Assembly: GCA_017882705.1 (NCBI GenBank)
Contig: JADGOZ010000002.1
Span: forward strand, 1 to 39,117
DNA: 39,117 nt
Direction: 5' to 3'
Origin: Candidatus Nanopelagicales bacterium
GTDB taxonomy: Bacteria; Actinomycetota; Actinomycetes; S36-B12; CAIYMF01
Of this stretch, positions 8,252-15,689 are shown in pieces; within the stretch, counting starts at the first letter, position 1; each line of letters starts with the position of its first letter. Made by a program: the position numbers and the translations under genes. The notes below the pieces were generated by a model that was not told where the DNA came from, did no database searches, and worked only from the letters and a program-made list of their open reading frames with translations.

Positions 8252-9097
8252 ATGGAGCAGATGACCGAGGGCGACCTCACCGCCGAGGTGCTCGCGCGGC
8301 TCGACGCGACGCCCGACCCGAGGCTTCGCGAGGTGATGCGGTCGCTCGTCACGCACCTGCACGCGTTCGCGCGCGAGGTGCGGCTCACCGACGCCGAGTG
8401 GATGACGGGGATCCGGTTCCTCACCGACGCGGGTCACATCACCGACGACGTGCGGCAGGAGTTCATCCTGCTGTCGGACACGCTCGGCCTGTCCTCGCTC
8501 GTCGACCTGATCAACCACGGCGCCGACGAGCCCGGCCCCACCGAGCCCACGATCCTGGGTCCGTTCTACGTCCCGGGGTCGCCGGAGCGCGCGTACGACG
8601 AGTCGATGGTGGAGTACGCCGACGGCGGCGAGCCCGCGGTCCTCGTCGGTCGCGTCCTCGCTGCAGACGGCTCGCCGATCGCGGGCGCCGAGCTCGACGT
8701 CTGGCAGAATGCCGCGACCGGTTTCTACGCCGTGCAGCAGCCCGACGAGCAGCCGGCGACGAACCTGCGCGGCCTCTACCGCACCGACGCCGAGGGCCGG
8801 TTCCGGATCCGCACGGTGCGGCCGGTGCCCTACCCGATCCCCGACGACGGTCCGGTCGGCCGCCTGCTCACCGACACCGGTCGCCACCCGTGGCGCGCCG
8901 CGCACGTGCACCTCATCGTGAGCGCCGACGGGTTCGAGCCGGTGGTGACCCACCTGTTCGACCGCACGTCGGCCTACCTCGACTCCGACACCGTCTTCGG
9001 CGTGAAGGAGTCGCTCGTGCGCGACTTCGTGCCGGGCGGTGACGGCGTCCTCGTCTGCGAGCACGACGTCGTGCTCCGCATGTCCAAAGCCGGCTGA
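8252..9097 (+). CDS. Intradiol ring-cleavage dioxygenase, hydroxyquinol 1,2-dioxygenase type
   Basis: This 281-residue non-haem Fe(III) dioxygenase has an N-terminal helical dimerisation domain (about 20-90) and a beta-sandwich catalytic domain. The Fe ligands are visible: Tyr159 (ATGFYAVQ), Tyr194 (PYPIP), His218 and His220 (HVH). The spacing matches hydroxyquinol and catechol 1,2-dioxygenases. The segment GPTEPTILGPFYVPGSP and the N-terminal domain favour the hydroxyquinol (1,2,4-trihydroxybenzene) class, which yields maleylacetate. ATG 8252 has AGGAG just upstream, although the frame is open earlier. No maleylacetate reductase is recognisable in the window unless one of the dehydrogenases substitutes. 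Confidence 0.87.
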   Translation: MEQMTEGDLTAEVLARLDATPDPRLREVMRSLVTHLHAFAREVRLTDAEWMTGIRFLTDAGHITDDVRQEFILLSDTLGLSSLVDLINHGADEPGPTEPTILGPFYVPGSPERAYDESMVEYADGGEPAVLVGRVLAADGSPIAGAELDVWQNAATGFYAVQQPDEQPATNLRGLYRTDAEGRFRIRTVRPVPYPIPDDGPVGRLLTDTGRHPWRAAHVHLIVSADGFEPVVTHLFDRTSAYLDSDTVFGVKESLVRDFVPGGDGVLVCEHDVVLRMSKAG

Positions 9098-9157
9098 CGC
9101 GAGCCGATCGACCGGGGGTTCACCCGTGTCGCTCGGCAGACCCGACGACCTCGGGTG

Positions 9158-9186
9158 CGAGCATCGACGGGTGACGTCGATGCTCG
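9158..9186. promoter_or_regulatory. Perfect 12-bp inverted repeat spanning the perM start
   Basis: CGAGCATCGACG (9158-9169) and its exact reverse complement CGTCGATGCTCG (9175-9186) are separated by only 5 nt. The loop contains GTG 9171 and the right arm contains ATG 9180, both candidate starts of the downstream gene. A second small inverted repeat, CCCGA/TCGGG (9141-9155), lies just upstream. As RNA, the 12-bp stem would hide the translation start; as DNA, it could be an operator. It may instead terminate transcription from the dioxygenase operon, but no T tract follows. Confidence 0.5.
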
Positions 9187-10385
9187 AGCGCCCCTCCACC
9201 CCGCCGCGGGCGACGCGTGGTCCTCGGCGTGCGCGTCAGGACGTCGTCGGCACGCTCCCGGTCGCCGCCGTGATGGCTGCGTTGTGGGCTGCGGCCATCG
9301 GGCTCGTCGTGATCGGCGTGCTCGTGACGATCGTGTGGGCAGTGTCCGCCCGCGGCGACGACGGCATCATCACGCCGGTCGCGGCGTCGGGCGTCGTCTG
9401 GCTCGTCGCTCACCACGCTCCCGTCGACACCACGTCGGGCACGGTCACGCTGCTGCCGCTCCTCCTGCTCGCGCTGCCGCTGGCCCTCCTGCAGCGCGCC
9501 GGCCGCTGGGCCGCGCGCGTCACGGCCACGACCGACGCCCCCGACGCCGGTCTCGTCGTCGTGGCGGCCACCGCGACCTACGCCGCACTGGCGTTCCTCG
9601 TCGCCCAGGGCGCATCGCTCGGCGGGGCGAGCGTCTCGCCGTTCTCCGCGCTGCTGTGGTCGAGCCTGGTCGCCGTCGTCGGGCTCGGCGCCGGTGTGGT
9701 CGACGGTGCCGGGCTCTGGCCGGGGCTCGTCGACCGGATGCCGGCGGCGCTGCGCCGCGGCGGCGCTGTGGCCGTGCAGGCGGGCGCCGCTCTCGCGGCC
9801 GTCGTGGGCGTCGTCGCCGTCGTGGCGATCGTCGTGCGCTGGGGCACGGAGTCCGGGCTCCTCCACTCGGTCGCGAAGGGGGCGGGCGACACCGTCGGCC
9901 TCCTCCTCGTCTCGCTCGCCTATTTCCCCAACCTGCTGGTCTGGACCCTCGCCTACGTCGTCGGCCCGGGCTTCGGGATCGGGGCGGGGGAGTCGGTGAG
10001 CGCGTTCTCCTCGGGCGGGGCGCTGCTGCCCGGGCTGCCGCTGCTCGGAGCCGTGCCGCCCGACTCGCCCGCGGCAGCGCCGTTGCTGATGCTGGTCCCG
10101 GTCGTCTGTGGCGTCGTCACCTCGTTCCTGCTGCGCCGTCGCCAGCAGCTCGGCCTCGTCGACGAGGTCGTCGCGCTGCTCGTCGGTGCCGGCCTGCTCG
10201 GCGTCGCCACCGCGGTCGTGTGCTGGCTGTCCGGCGGTTCGCTCGGCGGCGGGCGGCTCACCGGGCTCGGTCCGCCGGCGCTCGCAACGGGCGCCGCGAC
10301 GTTCGGCCTCGTGGCCGCCGGCGCCGTCCTGTGGTCCCTCGTCGTCCGCATGACCCCGACGATCTGGGTCACCGGCGACCACTGA
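9171..10385 (+). CDS. perM: DUF6350/PerM-like integral membrane protein
   Basis: This protein of about 404 residues has roughly ten hydrophobic segments from residue 25 to the end. Sequence character and position directly before purN-purH match the actinobacterial DUF6350 family, whose M. tuberculosis member PerM (Rv0955) is needed for persistence and cell division. Three starts are possible: GTG 9126, GTG 9171 and ATG 9180. GTG 9171 is chosen because family members begin with a short basic N-terminus before the first membrane segment, but it lies in the loop of a perfect hairpin. The gene belongs to the conserved housekeeping block, not to the catabolic genes before it. Confidence 0.78.
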   Translation: MTSMLERPSTPPRATRGPRRARQDVVGTLPVAAVMAALWAAAIGLVVIGVLVTIVWAVSARGDDGIITPVAASGVVWLVAHHAPVDTTSGTVTLLPLLLLALPLALLQRAGRWAARVTATTDAPDAGLVVVAATATYAALAFLVAQGASLGGASVSPFSALLWSSLVAVVGLGAGVVDGAGLWPGLVDRMPAALRRGGAVAVQAGAALAAVVGVVAVVAIVVRWGTESGLLHSVAKGAGDTVGLLLVSLAYFPNLLVWTLAYVVGPGFGIGAGESVSAFSSGGALLPGLPLLGAVPPDSPAAAPLLMLVPVVCGVVTSFLLRRRQQLGLVDEVVALLVGAGLLGVATAVVCWLSGGSLGGGRLTGLGPPALATGAATFGLVAAGAVLWSLVVRMTPTIWVTGDH

Positions 10386-10392
10386 CCGCGGC

Positions 10393-10487
10393 GTAACAGT
10401 CGGAACTGCTCACTTACGGACCCGGAACTGAGCACTTCGGGCTGTTACACGGGCCGGGAGTGGGGCTCCTGGGGAGGCCCGTAGGAT
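10393..10487 (+). promoter_or_regulatory. Repeat-rich leader/promoter region of purN
   Basis: The perM-purN gap holds a distant inverted repeat GTAACAG (10393-10399) / CTGTTAC (10442-10448). Inside it are two direct copies of CGGAACTG-n2-CACTT (10401-10415 and 10423-10437), 22 bp apart. A GC-rich hairpin follows (CGGGCC 10450-10455 / GGCCCG 10476-10481). TAGGAT at 10482-10487 is a possible -10 box, without a convincing -35. The repeats could bind a purine-responsive regulator or fold as RNA. The conserved 3' motif of the ZTP riboswitch was not found, so no riboswitch is called. Confidence 0.4.
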
Positions 10488-10545
10488 CGGACCTGACTCC
10501 CCGGCGGCCAGACCTCCGGAAGCCCAGCGACGCCAAGGACACCGC

Positions 10546-11172
10546 GTGCCCGCCGACCGCCCGTCCGCCCGGACCCGCCTCGTGGTGCTCGTGTCCGGCT
10601 CGGGCACGAACCTGCAGGCCCTCCTGGACGCGTCCGCGGACCCGGCGTACCCCGCCGAGGTGGTGGCCGTCGGCGCCGACCGGCACGACATCCTCGCCCT
10701 CGAGCGCGCGGAGCGGGCCGGGGTGCCGACGTTCGTGCTGCGCGTGCCGGACTTCGCGACCCGTGACGAGTGGGATGCCGCGTTCACCGCGGCCACCGCG
10801 GTGTACGAGCCCGACCTGGTGGTGTCCGCTGGGTTCATGAAGCTCGCCGGCGCCACGTTCCTCGAGCGCTTCGACGGCCGCTACGTCAACACCCACCCCG
10901 CGTTGCTGCCGTCGTTCCCCGGCATGCACGGCGCCGCCGACGCCCTGGACTACGGCGTCAAGGTCACCGGCTGCACGCTGTTCATGGTCGACGCCGGCAT
11001 CGACACCGGCCCGATCCTCGCTCAGGCCGTGGTCGAGGTCCTCGACGACGACACCGTCGAGACCTTGCACGAACGCATCAAGGCGGCGGAGCGCGAGCTC
11101 CTCGTCGACGTCGTGGGTCGCATGGCCCGCGACGGTTGGACCGTCACCGGCAGGAAGGCCAGCATCCCGTGA
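10546..11172 (+). CDS. purN: Phosphoribosylglycinamide formyltransferase 1
   Basis: This 208-residue cytosolic enzyme of purine synthesis transfers formyl from 10-formyl-tetrahydrofolate to GAR. Motifs are [13 protein letters not shown] (phosphate-binding loop, about 13-25), [12 protein letters not shown] (about 113-124, with the catalytic Asn and His), and [11 protein letters not shown] (about 148-158, with the catalytic Asp). The length is that of bacterial PurN. The start is GTG 10546, and its stop overlaps the purH GTG start (GTGA), which implies translational coupling. It is part of the conserved perM-purN-purH block. Confidence 0.96.
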   Translation: MPADRPSARTRLVVLVSGSGTNLQALLDASADPAYPAEVVAVGADRHDILALERAERAGVPTFVLRVPDFATRDEWDAAFTAATAVYEPDLVVSAGFMKLAGATFLERFDGRYVNTHPALLPSFPGMHGAADALDYGVKVTGCTLFMVDAGIDTGPILAQAVVEVLDDDTVETLHERIKAAERELLVDVVGRMARDGWTVTGRKASIP

Positions 11173-12734
11173 GCACCCGACCCGTACGCCGTGCCCTCGT
11201 CTCCGTCTACGACAAGACCGGCCTCGACGAGCTCGCCCGCGGCCTCACCGACGCCGGCATCGAGATCGTGTCGACCGGCTCGACCGCGGCGCGCATCGCG
11301 AGGCTCGGCATCCCGGTCACGCAGGTGGCCGACGTCACCGGCTTTCCGGAGACGCTCGGCGGCCGGGTCAAGACCCTGCACCCGCACGTCCATGCGGGGA
11401 TCCTCGCCGACCTGCGCCTCGAGGACCACCAGCGCCAGCTCGGCGAGCTCGGCATCGCGGCGTTCGAGCTCGTCGTCGTGAACCTCTATCCGTTCGTCGA
11501 GACCGTCGCCTCGGGCGCGACCCCGGACGAGTGCGTCGAGCAGATCGACATCGGCGGCCCGACCATGGTGCGCGCCGCGGCGAAGAACCACCCGAGCGTC
11601 GCCGTCGTGACGTCCCCGACGCAGTACGCCGACGTCCTGACCGCCGTCGCGGGCGGCGGCTTCACCCTCGAGCAGCGCCAGGCCCTCGCGGCCGCGGCGT
11701 TCGTACACACGGCGAACTACGACGTCGCGGTGGCATCCTGGCTCGGCAACGTCGTGGCCCCGACCGACGGTGGCACCGGCTTCCCGGCGTGGCTCGGCGC
11801 GACCTGGGAGCGCGCGGAGGTCCTGCGCTACGGCGAGAACCCGCACCAGAAGGCCGCGCTCTACGTCACGAACCACACGCCTAACCCCGGGCTCGCGCAG
11901 GCCGAGCAGCTGCAGGGCAAGGAGATGTCCTACAACAACTACGTCGACGCCGATGCGGCTCGTCGCGCGGCGTACGACCACGCCGAGCCCGCGGTCGCGA
12001 TCATCAAGCACGCGAACCCGTGCGGCATCGCGGTCGGCTCCGACATCGCCGATGCGCACGCGAAGGCGTTCGACACCGACCCGATCTCCGCGTTCGGCGG
12101 CGTCATCGCAGCGAACCGTCCGGTGACCGCGGCGATGGCGCAGCAGGTCGTCGACGCGTTCACCGAGGTGATCGTGGCTCCGGCCTACGACGCCGAGGCG
12201 CTGGAGATCCTCAGCGCGAAGAAGAACCTGCGCCTGCTCGTCGCGGCCGACGTCCCCGCGCACGGCGGCATCGAGATCCGCCCGGTGAGCGGCGGTCTGC
12301 TGCTGCAGGCCACCGACAAGATCGACGCCCCGGGCGACGACCCCGCGACGTGGACGCTCGCCTGCGGCGAGGCGGCCGACGCGGCGACGCTGCACGACCT
12401 CGCCTTCGCGTGGCGCGCGGTGCGCTCGGTCAAGAGCAACGCGATCCTGCTCGCGAAGGACGGCGCCGCGGTCGGCGTCGGCATGGGCCAGGTCAACCGC
12501 GTCGACTCCGCCCGCCTCGCGGTCGAGCGGGCCGGCGACGGCCGGGCGCGTGGGGCGGTCGCGGCCTCGGACGCGTTCTTCCCGTTCCCCGACGGCCTCG
12601 AGGTCCTCACCGAGGCCGGCGTGGCGGCGATCGTGCAACCCGGTGGCTCGATGCGCGACGACGAGGTCATCGCCGCGGCCACCGCCGCCGGCGTCACGAT
12701 GTACCTGACCGGGACCCGCCACTTCTTCCACTGA
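11169..12734 (+). CDS. purH: Bifunctional AICAR transformylase/IMP cyclohydrolase
   Basis: This 521-residue protein performs the last two steps to IMP. The N-terminal MGS-like cyclohydrolase domain (about 1-150) contains STGSTAARI and [16 protein letters not shown]. The C-terminal AICAR transformylase domain contains [37 protein letters not shown] (the catalytic Lys-His pair) and [10 protein letters not shown], and ends with [10 protein letters not shown], the normal PurH terminus. GTG 11169 overlaps the purN stop. The gene appears intact. A second, diverged copy of its last ~27 codons lies about 10 kb downstream at 22695-22775, suggesting that the 3' end has been an insertion site. Confidence 0.96.
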   Translation: MSTRPVRRALVSVYDKTGLDELARGLTDAGIEIVSTGSTAARIARLGIPVTQVADVTGFPETLGGRVKTLHPHVHAGILADLRLEDHQRQLGELGIAAFELVVVNLYPFVETVASGATPDECVEQIDIGGPTMVRAAAKNHPSVAVVTSPTQYADVLTAVAGGGFTLEQRQALAAAAFVHTANYDVAVASWLGNVVAPTDGGTGFPAWLGATWERAEVLRYGENPHQKAALYVTNHTPNPGLAQAEQLQGKEMSYNNYVDADAARRAAYDHAEPAVAIIKHANPCGIAVGSDIADAHAKAFDTDPISAFGGVIAANRPVTAAMAQQVVDAFTEVIVAPAYDAEALEILSAKKNLRLLVAADVPAHGGIEIRPVSGGLLLQATDKIDAPGDDPATWTLACGEAADAATLHDLAFAWRAVRSVKSNAILLAKDGAAVGVGMGQVNRVDSARLAVERAGDGRARGAVAASDAFFPFPDGLEVLTEAGVAAIVQPGGSMRDDEVIAAATAAGVTMYLTGTRHFFH

Positions 12735-12747
12735 CGGGCACCCCGGC

Positions 12748-12770
12748 CGGCCGGGCGGCCCGCCCGGCCG
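12748..12770. terminator. Bidirectional terminator-like hairpin between purH and the aldehyde dehydrogenase
   Basis: The stem CGGCCGGGC/GCCCGGCCG (9 bp) with loop GGCCC sits 14 bp after the purH stop, between two convergent genes. There is no T tract, as is common in high-GC actinobacteria. It probably stops transcription from both sides. Confidence 0.6.
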
Positions 12771-12811
12771 AGGGCGTACGTCGGTGTCGGTCGCGCGACC
12801 CCGGCGGGCGG

Positions 12812-14272
12812 TCACCACTGGACTGCGACGTACTTCGACTCGGTGTAGTCCAGCACGCCCTCGTGGCCGCCTTCGCGGCCGATTCCGCTCTGCTTCACGC
12901 CGCCGAACGGCGCGGCCGGGTCGCTCACGAGTCCGCGGTTGAGCCCGATCATCCCTGACTCGAGCCGCTCGGAGAGGCGCAGGCCACGAGCGAGGTCCTG
13001 TGTGTAGATGTAGGCGACGAGCCCGTACTCCGAGGCGTTGGCCATCCGGACCGCCTCGTCCTCGTCGGCGAAGGTGACGATCGGTGCCACCGGACCGAAG
13101 ATCTCCTCGTCGAGGATCGGCGAGTCGGCCGCGACACCGATGAGAACGGTCGGGTCGTAGTAGTAGCCCGCACGGTCGGCACGTGCTCCGCCGAGGAGCG
13201 CGGTCGCACCCCGGTCGAGCGCGGCGCGGACGAGGCTGTCCACCTTCTCGACCGCCTCGAGGTTGACCAGCGGCCCGACCTGGACCCCGTCGTCGCACCC
13301 GGGTCCGACGGCGAGGGCCGCCATGCGGCCCGCGAGCCGACGGCCGAACTCGTCGGCCACGCCCGCCTCGACGTAGAACCGGTTGGCGGCGGTGCAGGCC
13401 TCGCCTGCGTTGCGCATCTTGGCGATCATCGCGCCGTCGAGGGCGGCGTCGAGGTCGGCGTCGGCGAACACGAGGAACGGCGCGTTGCCACCGAGCTCCA
13501 TGGACGAGTTGACGACGTGGTCGGCCGCCTCCTTGAGCAGGAGCCGCCCCACCTCGGTGGAGCCGGTGAACGACAGCTTGCGCACGCGCGGGTCCTCGAG
13601 CATGGCGGAGACGACGGCACCGGACCTGCGCGCGGGCAGGACGTTCACGACACCCGCCGGGACTCCGGCCTCCGCAAGGATCTGCGCCATCGCGAGGGCG
13701 GTCAGCGGTGTGTCGCTGGCGGGCTTGAGGATCACCGTGCAGCCGGCCGCGAGTGCCGGTCCGATCTTGCGCGTCGCCATGGCCGCGGGGAAGTTCCACG
13801 GGGTCACGAGCACGCAGATGCCCACCGGCTGGTGGAGAACGACGATCCGGTTCGCACCGGACGGGGCCGTGGACACCGACCCGGTGATCCGGACGGCCTC
13901 CTCGGAATACCAGCGGAAGAACTCCGCGGCGTAGGCCACCTCGCCACGCGCATCGGGCAGCGCCTTCCCGTTCTCCAGGGAGATGAGGTGCGCCAGGAGC
14001 TCGCTGCGCGAGGTCATGAGCTCGAAGGCCCTGCGCAGGATCTCCGCGCGGGCGCGCGGCGCGGTGCCGGCCCACGCGCCCGCCGCGGCGGCGGCGGCCT
14101 CGACCGCGGAACGCGCATCGTCGACCGTGCCGTTGGCCACCGAGGCCACCACCTCGCCCGTGGCGGGATCGCTGACGTCGAAGCGGCCGCCGTCCGACGC
14201 GGGAAGCGCGGCGCCACCGATCCAGAGGTCGGTCAGGAGACCGTTCAGCAGATCCTGGTGGTCGTGTGCCAC
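12812..14272 (-). CDS. NAD(P)-dependent aldehyde dehydrogenase (succinate-semialdehyde dehydrogenase-like)
   Basis: This 486-residue ALDH-superfamily enzyme oxidises an aldehyde to its acid. Visible motifs are VTPWNFPAAM (about 144-153), ILKPASDTPLTA (about 171-182, with the cofactor Lys), FTGSTEVGR, MELGGNAP (about 245-252, catalytic Glu) and GEACTAANRFYV (about 279-290, catalytic Cys). The closest subclass by eye is GabD/SSADH-like, but the substrate is open. The frame extends upstream through the preceding gene; GTG 14272 is preferred because AGAAGGG lies 7-8 nt before it. It is downstream of M24 copy B (23-bp gap), so both come from the operator-controlled promoter near 15600. Confidence 0.9.
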   Translation of the reverse strand: MAHDHQDLLNGLLTDLWIGGAALPASDGGRFDVSDPATGEVVASVANGTVDDARSAVEAAAAAAGAWAGTAPRARAEILRRAFELMTSRSELLAHLISLENGKALPDARGEVAYAAEFFRWYSEEAVRITGSVSTAPSGANRIVVLHQPVGICVLVTPWNFPAAMATRKIGPALAAGCTVILKPASDTPLTALAMAQILAEAGVPAGVVNVLPARRSGAVVSAMLEDPRVRKLSFTGSTEVGRLLLKEAADHVVNSSMELGGNAPFLVFADADLDAALDGAMIAKMRNAGEACTAANRFYVEAGVADEFGRRLAGRMAALAVGPGCDDGVQVGPLVNLEAVEKVDSLVRAALDRGATALLGGARADRAGYYYDPTVLIGVAADSPILDEEIFGPVAPIVTFADEDEAVRMANASEYGLVAYIYTQDLARGLRLSERLESGMIGLNRGLVSDPAAPFGGVKQSGIGREGGHEGVLDYTESKYVAVQW

Positions 14273-14295
14273 GGTCGTGCCCTTCTGTCGGAGGA

Positions 14296-15537
14296 TCAGT
14301 ACTTGTTGGCGATAACGAGATCCTGCGCGGGGTAGAGCGTGAGGATGCGCGGGCCGTCCTCGGTGACGACGACCTCCTCCTCGATGCGTGCAGCGGAGAA
14401 ACCGTCGCTCGCCGGGCAGTAGGTCTCGAGCGCGAAGACCATGCCCACCTGGAGCTCGATCGGCTCCCGCATGCTGTTGAGCCGGGAGATGATCGGCCGT
14501 TCGTGGAGCCCGAGGCCGAGCCCGTGCCCGAACTGGAGGCCGAAGGCGGCCATCTCGTTCTCGAACCCGAACTCGGTCGCCGCCGGCCACACGGCGGCGA
14601 CCTGGTCGGTGCCCACACCCGGGCGGATCATCGCGATCGAGGCGTCCATCCATTCGCGCGCCTTGGTGTAGGCGTCGCGCTGACTCGTCGTGGCGCTCCC
14701 GACGCTGAAGGTCCGGTAGTAGCAGGTCCGGTAGCCGTTGAACGAGTGGATGATGTCGAAGAAGGCCTGGTCGCCGGGTCGGATGATCCGGTCCGAGAAG
14801 TTGTGCGGGTGCGGGTTGCACCGCTCGCCGCTGACCGCGTTGATCGCCTCGACCTGGTCCGAGCCCATCTCGTAGAGCCGCTTGTTCGCCAGCGCCACGA
14901 TCTCGTTCTCGCGGATTCCGGGCTTGAGCACCTCGACGATCTCCTGGTAGACACCGTCGACCATCGCCGCAGCCTGGTTGAGCAGCACGATCTCGTCCTG
15001 CGACTTGATCTGGCGCGCGTCGAGCATCAGCTGCTGGGCGTCGACGACGGTGAGCCCTTGTCGTTGCATCTCGAACAGGAACGGCGGCTCGACGATGTCG
15101 ACCCCGACCGGGGCGTCGGCGACGCCCGCATCCTCGAGCAGGCCCTTGATCTGCCGTACGGCGTCGACCATGAGACCCGCAGAGGGCGAGATCGCTCCGC
15201 GCAGGCCCAGCATGCCGGCGTGGCAGTTCTCCGGCTCCAGCCAGGGGCTGTAGAGACGGTGGTGGCGCGCCGCGGACCCGAAGTCCCACAGCATCGGCTC
15301 GCCGCCGCGCGTCAGGAGTGCGTATCTCGTCATCTTGTCGCCGAGGGCGCCGCCGATCCACGTCTGGGTCGTGTAGCGGATGTTGTAGAAGTCGAAGAGG
15401 AGGAACGCGCCGCACTCGCTCGAGTCGAGGGCTGCTCGGGCCCGCGCGATCCGATAGTCGCGGAGCCGGGCGAAGTTGACCCGCTCCTCGAAGTCGACGG
15501 CCATGTGGCCGGGAGCGTGGAGCGGTCCGACGACCAT
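14296..15537 (-). CDS. Atypical M24-family (creatinase/aminopeptidase P fold) protein, copy B
   Basis: This 413-residue protein is a paralogue of the one at 2034-3410, with roughly half of the residues identical by eye along the full length. The putative active-site residues are Asp261 (FFDIIHSF), Cys272 in place of the usual second Asp (GYRTCYYRTF), His338 (GHGLG), Glu371 (ALETY) and Glu386 (RIEEE). Unlike copy A it keeps the second family His (HERPI). The same Asp-to-Cys change in both copies indicates a conserved subfamily, not decay. ATG 15537 is chosen over the GTG five codons earlier because GAGGAGA lies about 7 nt before it. It is followed by the aldehyde dehydrogenase and preceded by a LacI-type operator. 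Confidence 0.85.
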   Translation of the reverse strand: MVVGPLHAPGHMAVDFEERVNFARLRDYRIARARAALDSSECGAFLLFDFYNIRYTTQTWIGGALGDKMTRYALLTRGGEPMLWDFGSAARHHRLYSPWLEPENCHAGMLGLRGAISPSAGLMVDAVRQIKGLLEDAGVADAPVGVDIVEPPFLFEMQRQGLTVVDAQQLMLDARQIKSQDEIVLLNQAAAMVDGVYQEIVEVLKPGIRENEIVALANKRLYEMGSDQVEAINAVSGERCNPHPHNFSDRIIRPGDQAFFDIIHSFNGYRTCYYRTFSVGSATTSQRDAYTKAREWMDASIAMIRPGVGTDQVAAVWPAATEFGFENEMAAFGLQFGHGLGLGLHERPIISRLNSMREPIELQVGMVFALETYCPASDGFSAARIEEEVVVTEDGPRILTLYPAQDLVIANKY

Positions 15538-15575
15538 GTCGATTCTCCTCACTGCCTGCTGAACGAGTCAGGAGA

Positions 15576-15589
15576 CGCAATCGTTTGCG
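15576..15589. promoter_or_regulatory. LacI-family operator, site A
   Basis: CGCAATCGTTTGCG is a near-perfect 14-bp palindrome with a central CG, the usual shape of LacI-family operators. It starts 3 nt after the -10 box of the minus-strand promoter, covering the start of transcription. It matches site B at 16883-16896 in 12 of 14 positions. The LacI gene is next to both. Confidence 0.7.
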
Positions 15590-15592
15590 AGC

Positions 15593-15621
15593 AATCTAAG
15601 AGCGGACGTGGGCCGCGTCAA
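15593..15621 (-). promoter_or_regulatory. Promoter of the M24 copy B-aldehyde dehydrogenase operon
   Basis: Read on the minus strand: -35 TTGACG (15621-15616), a 17-bp spacer, and -10 TAGATT (15598-15593). Both hexamers and the spacing fit the main actinobacterial sigma factor. The start of transcription would fall inside operator site A, so repression by steric block is likely. Confidence 0.7.
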
Positions 15622-15689
15622 GCAGTCGGAGAGGGTGATAGCGCACGGTGGGGCGGCAGCCGGGGTGTGCCGGAGGAAGCCAGCGGGGT

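Noticed and set aside
10441-10545. ZTP (pfl) riboswitch before purN
   Set aside because: The gene context suits it, but the conserved 3' pseudoknot sequence (CCGCCTGGGCA-like) was not found.
11022-14618. A 1198-codon open frame on the minus strand across purH and the aldehyde dehydrogenase
   Set aside because: It is a shadow frame caused by high GC. Its translation is Arg/Gly/Ala-rich with no domain, and the strand opposite purH is clearly non-coding.
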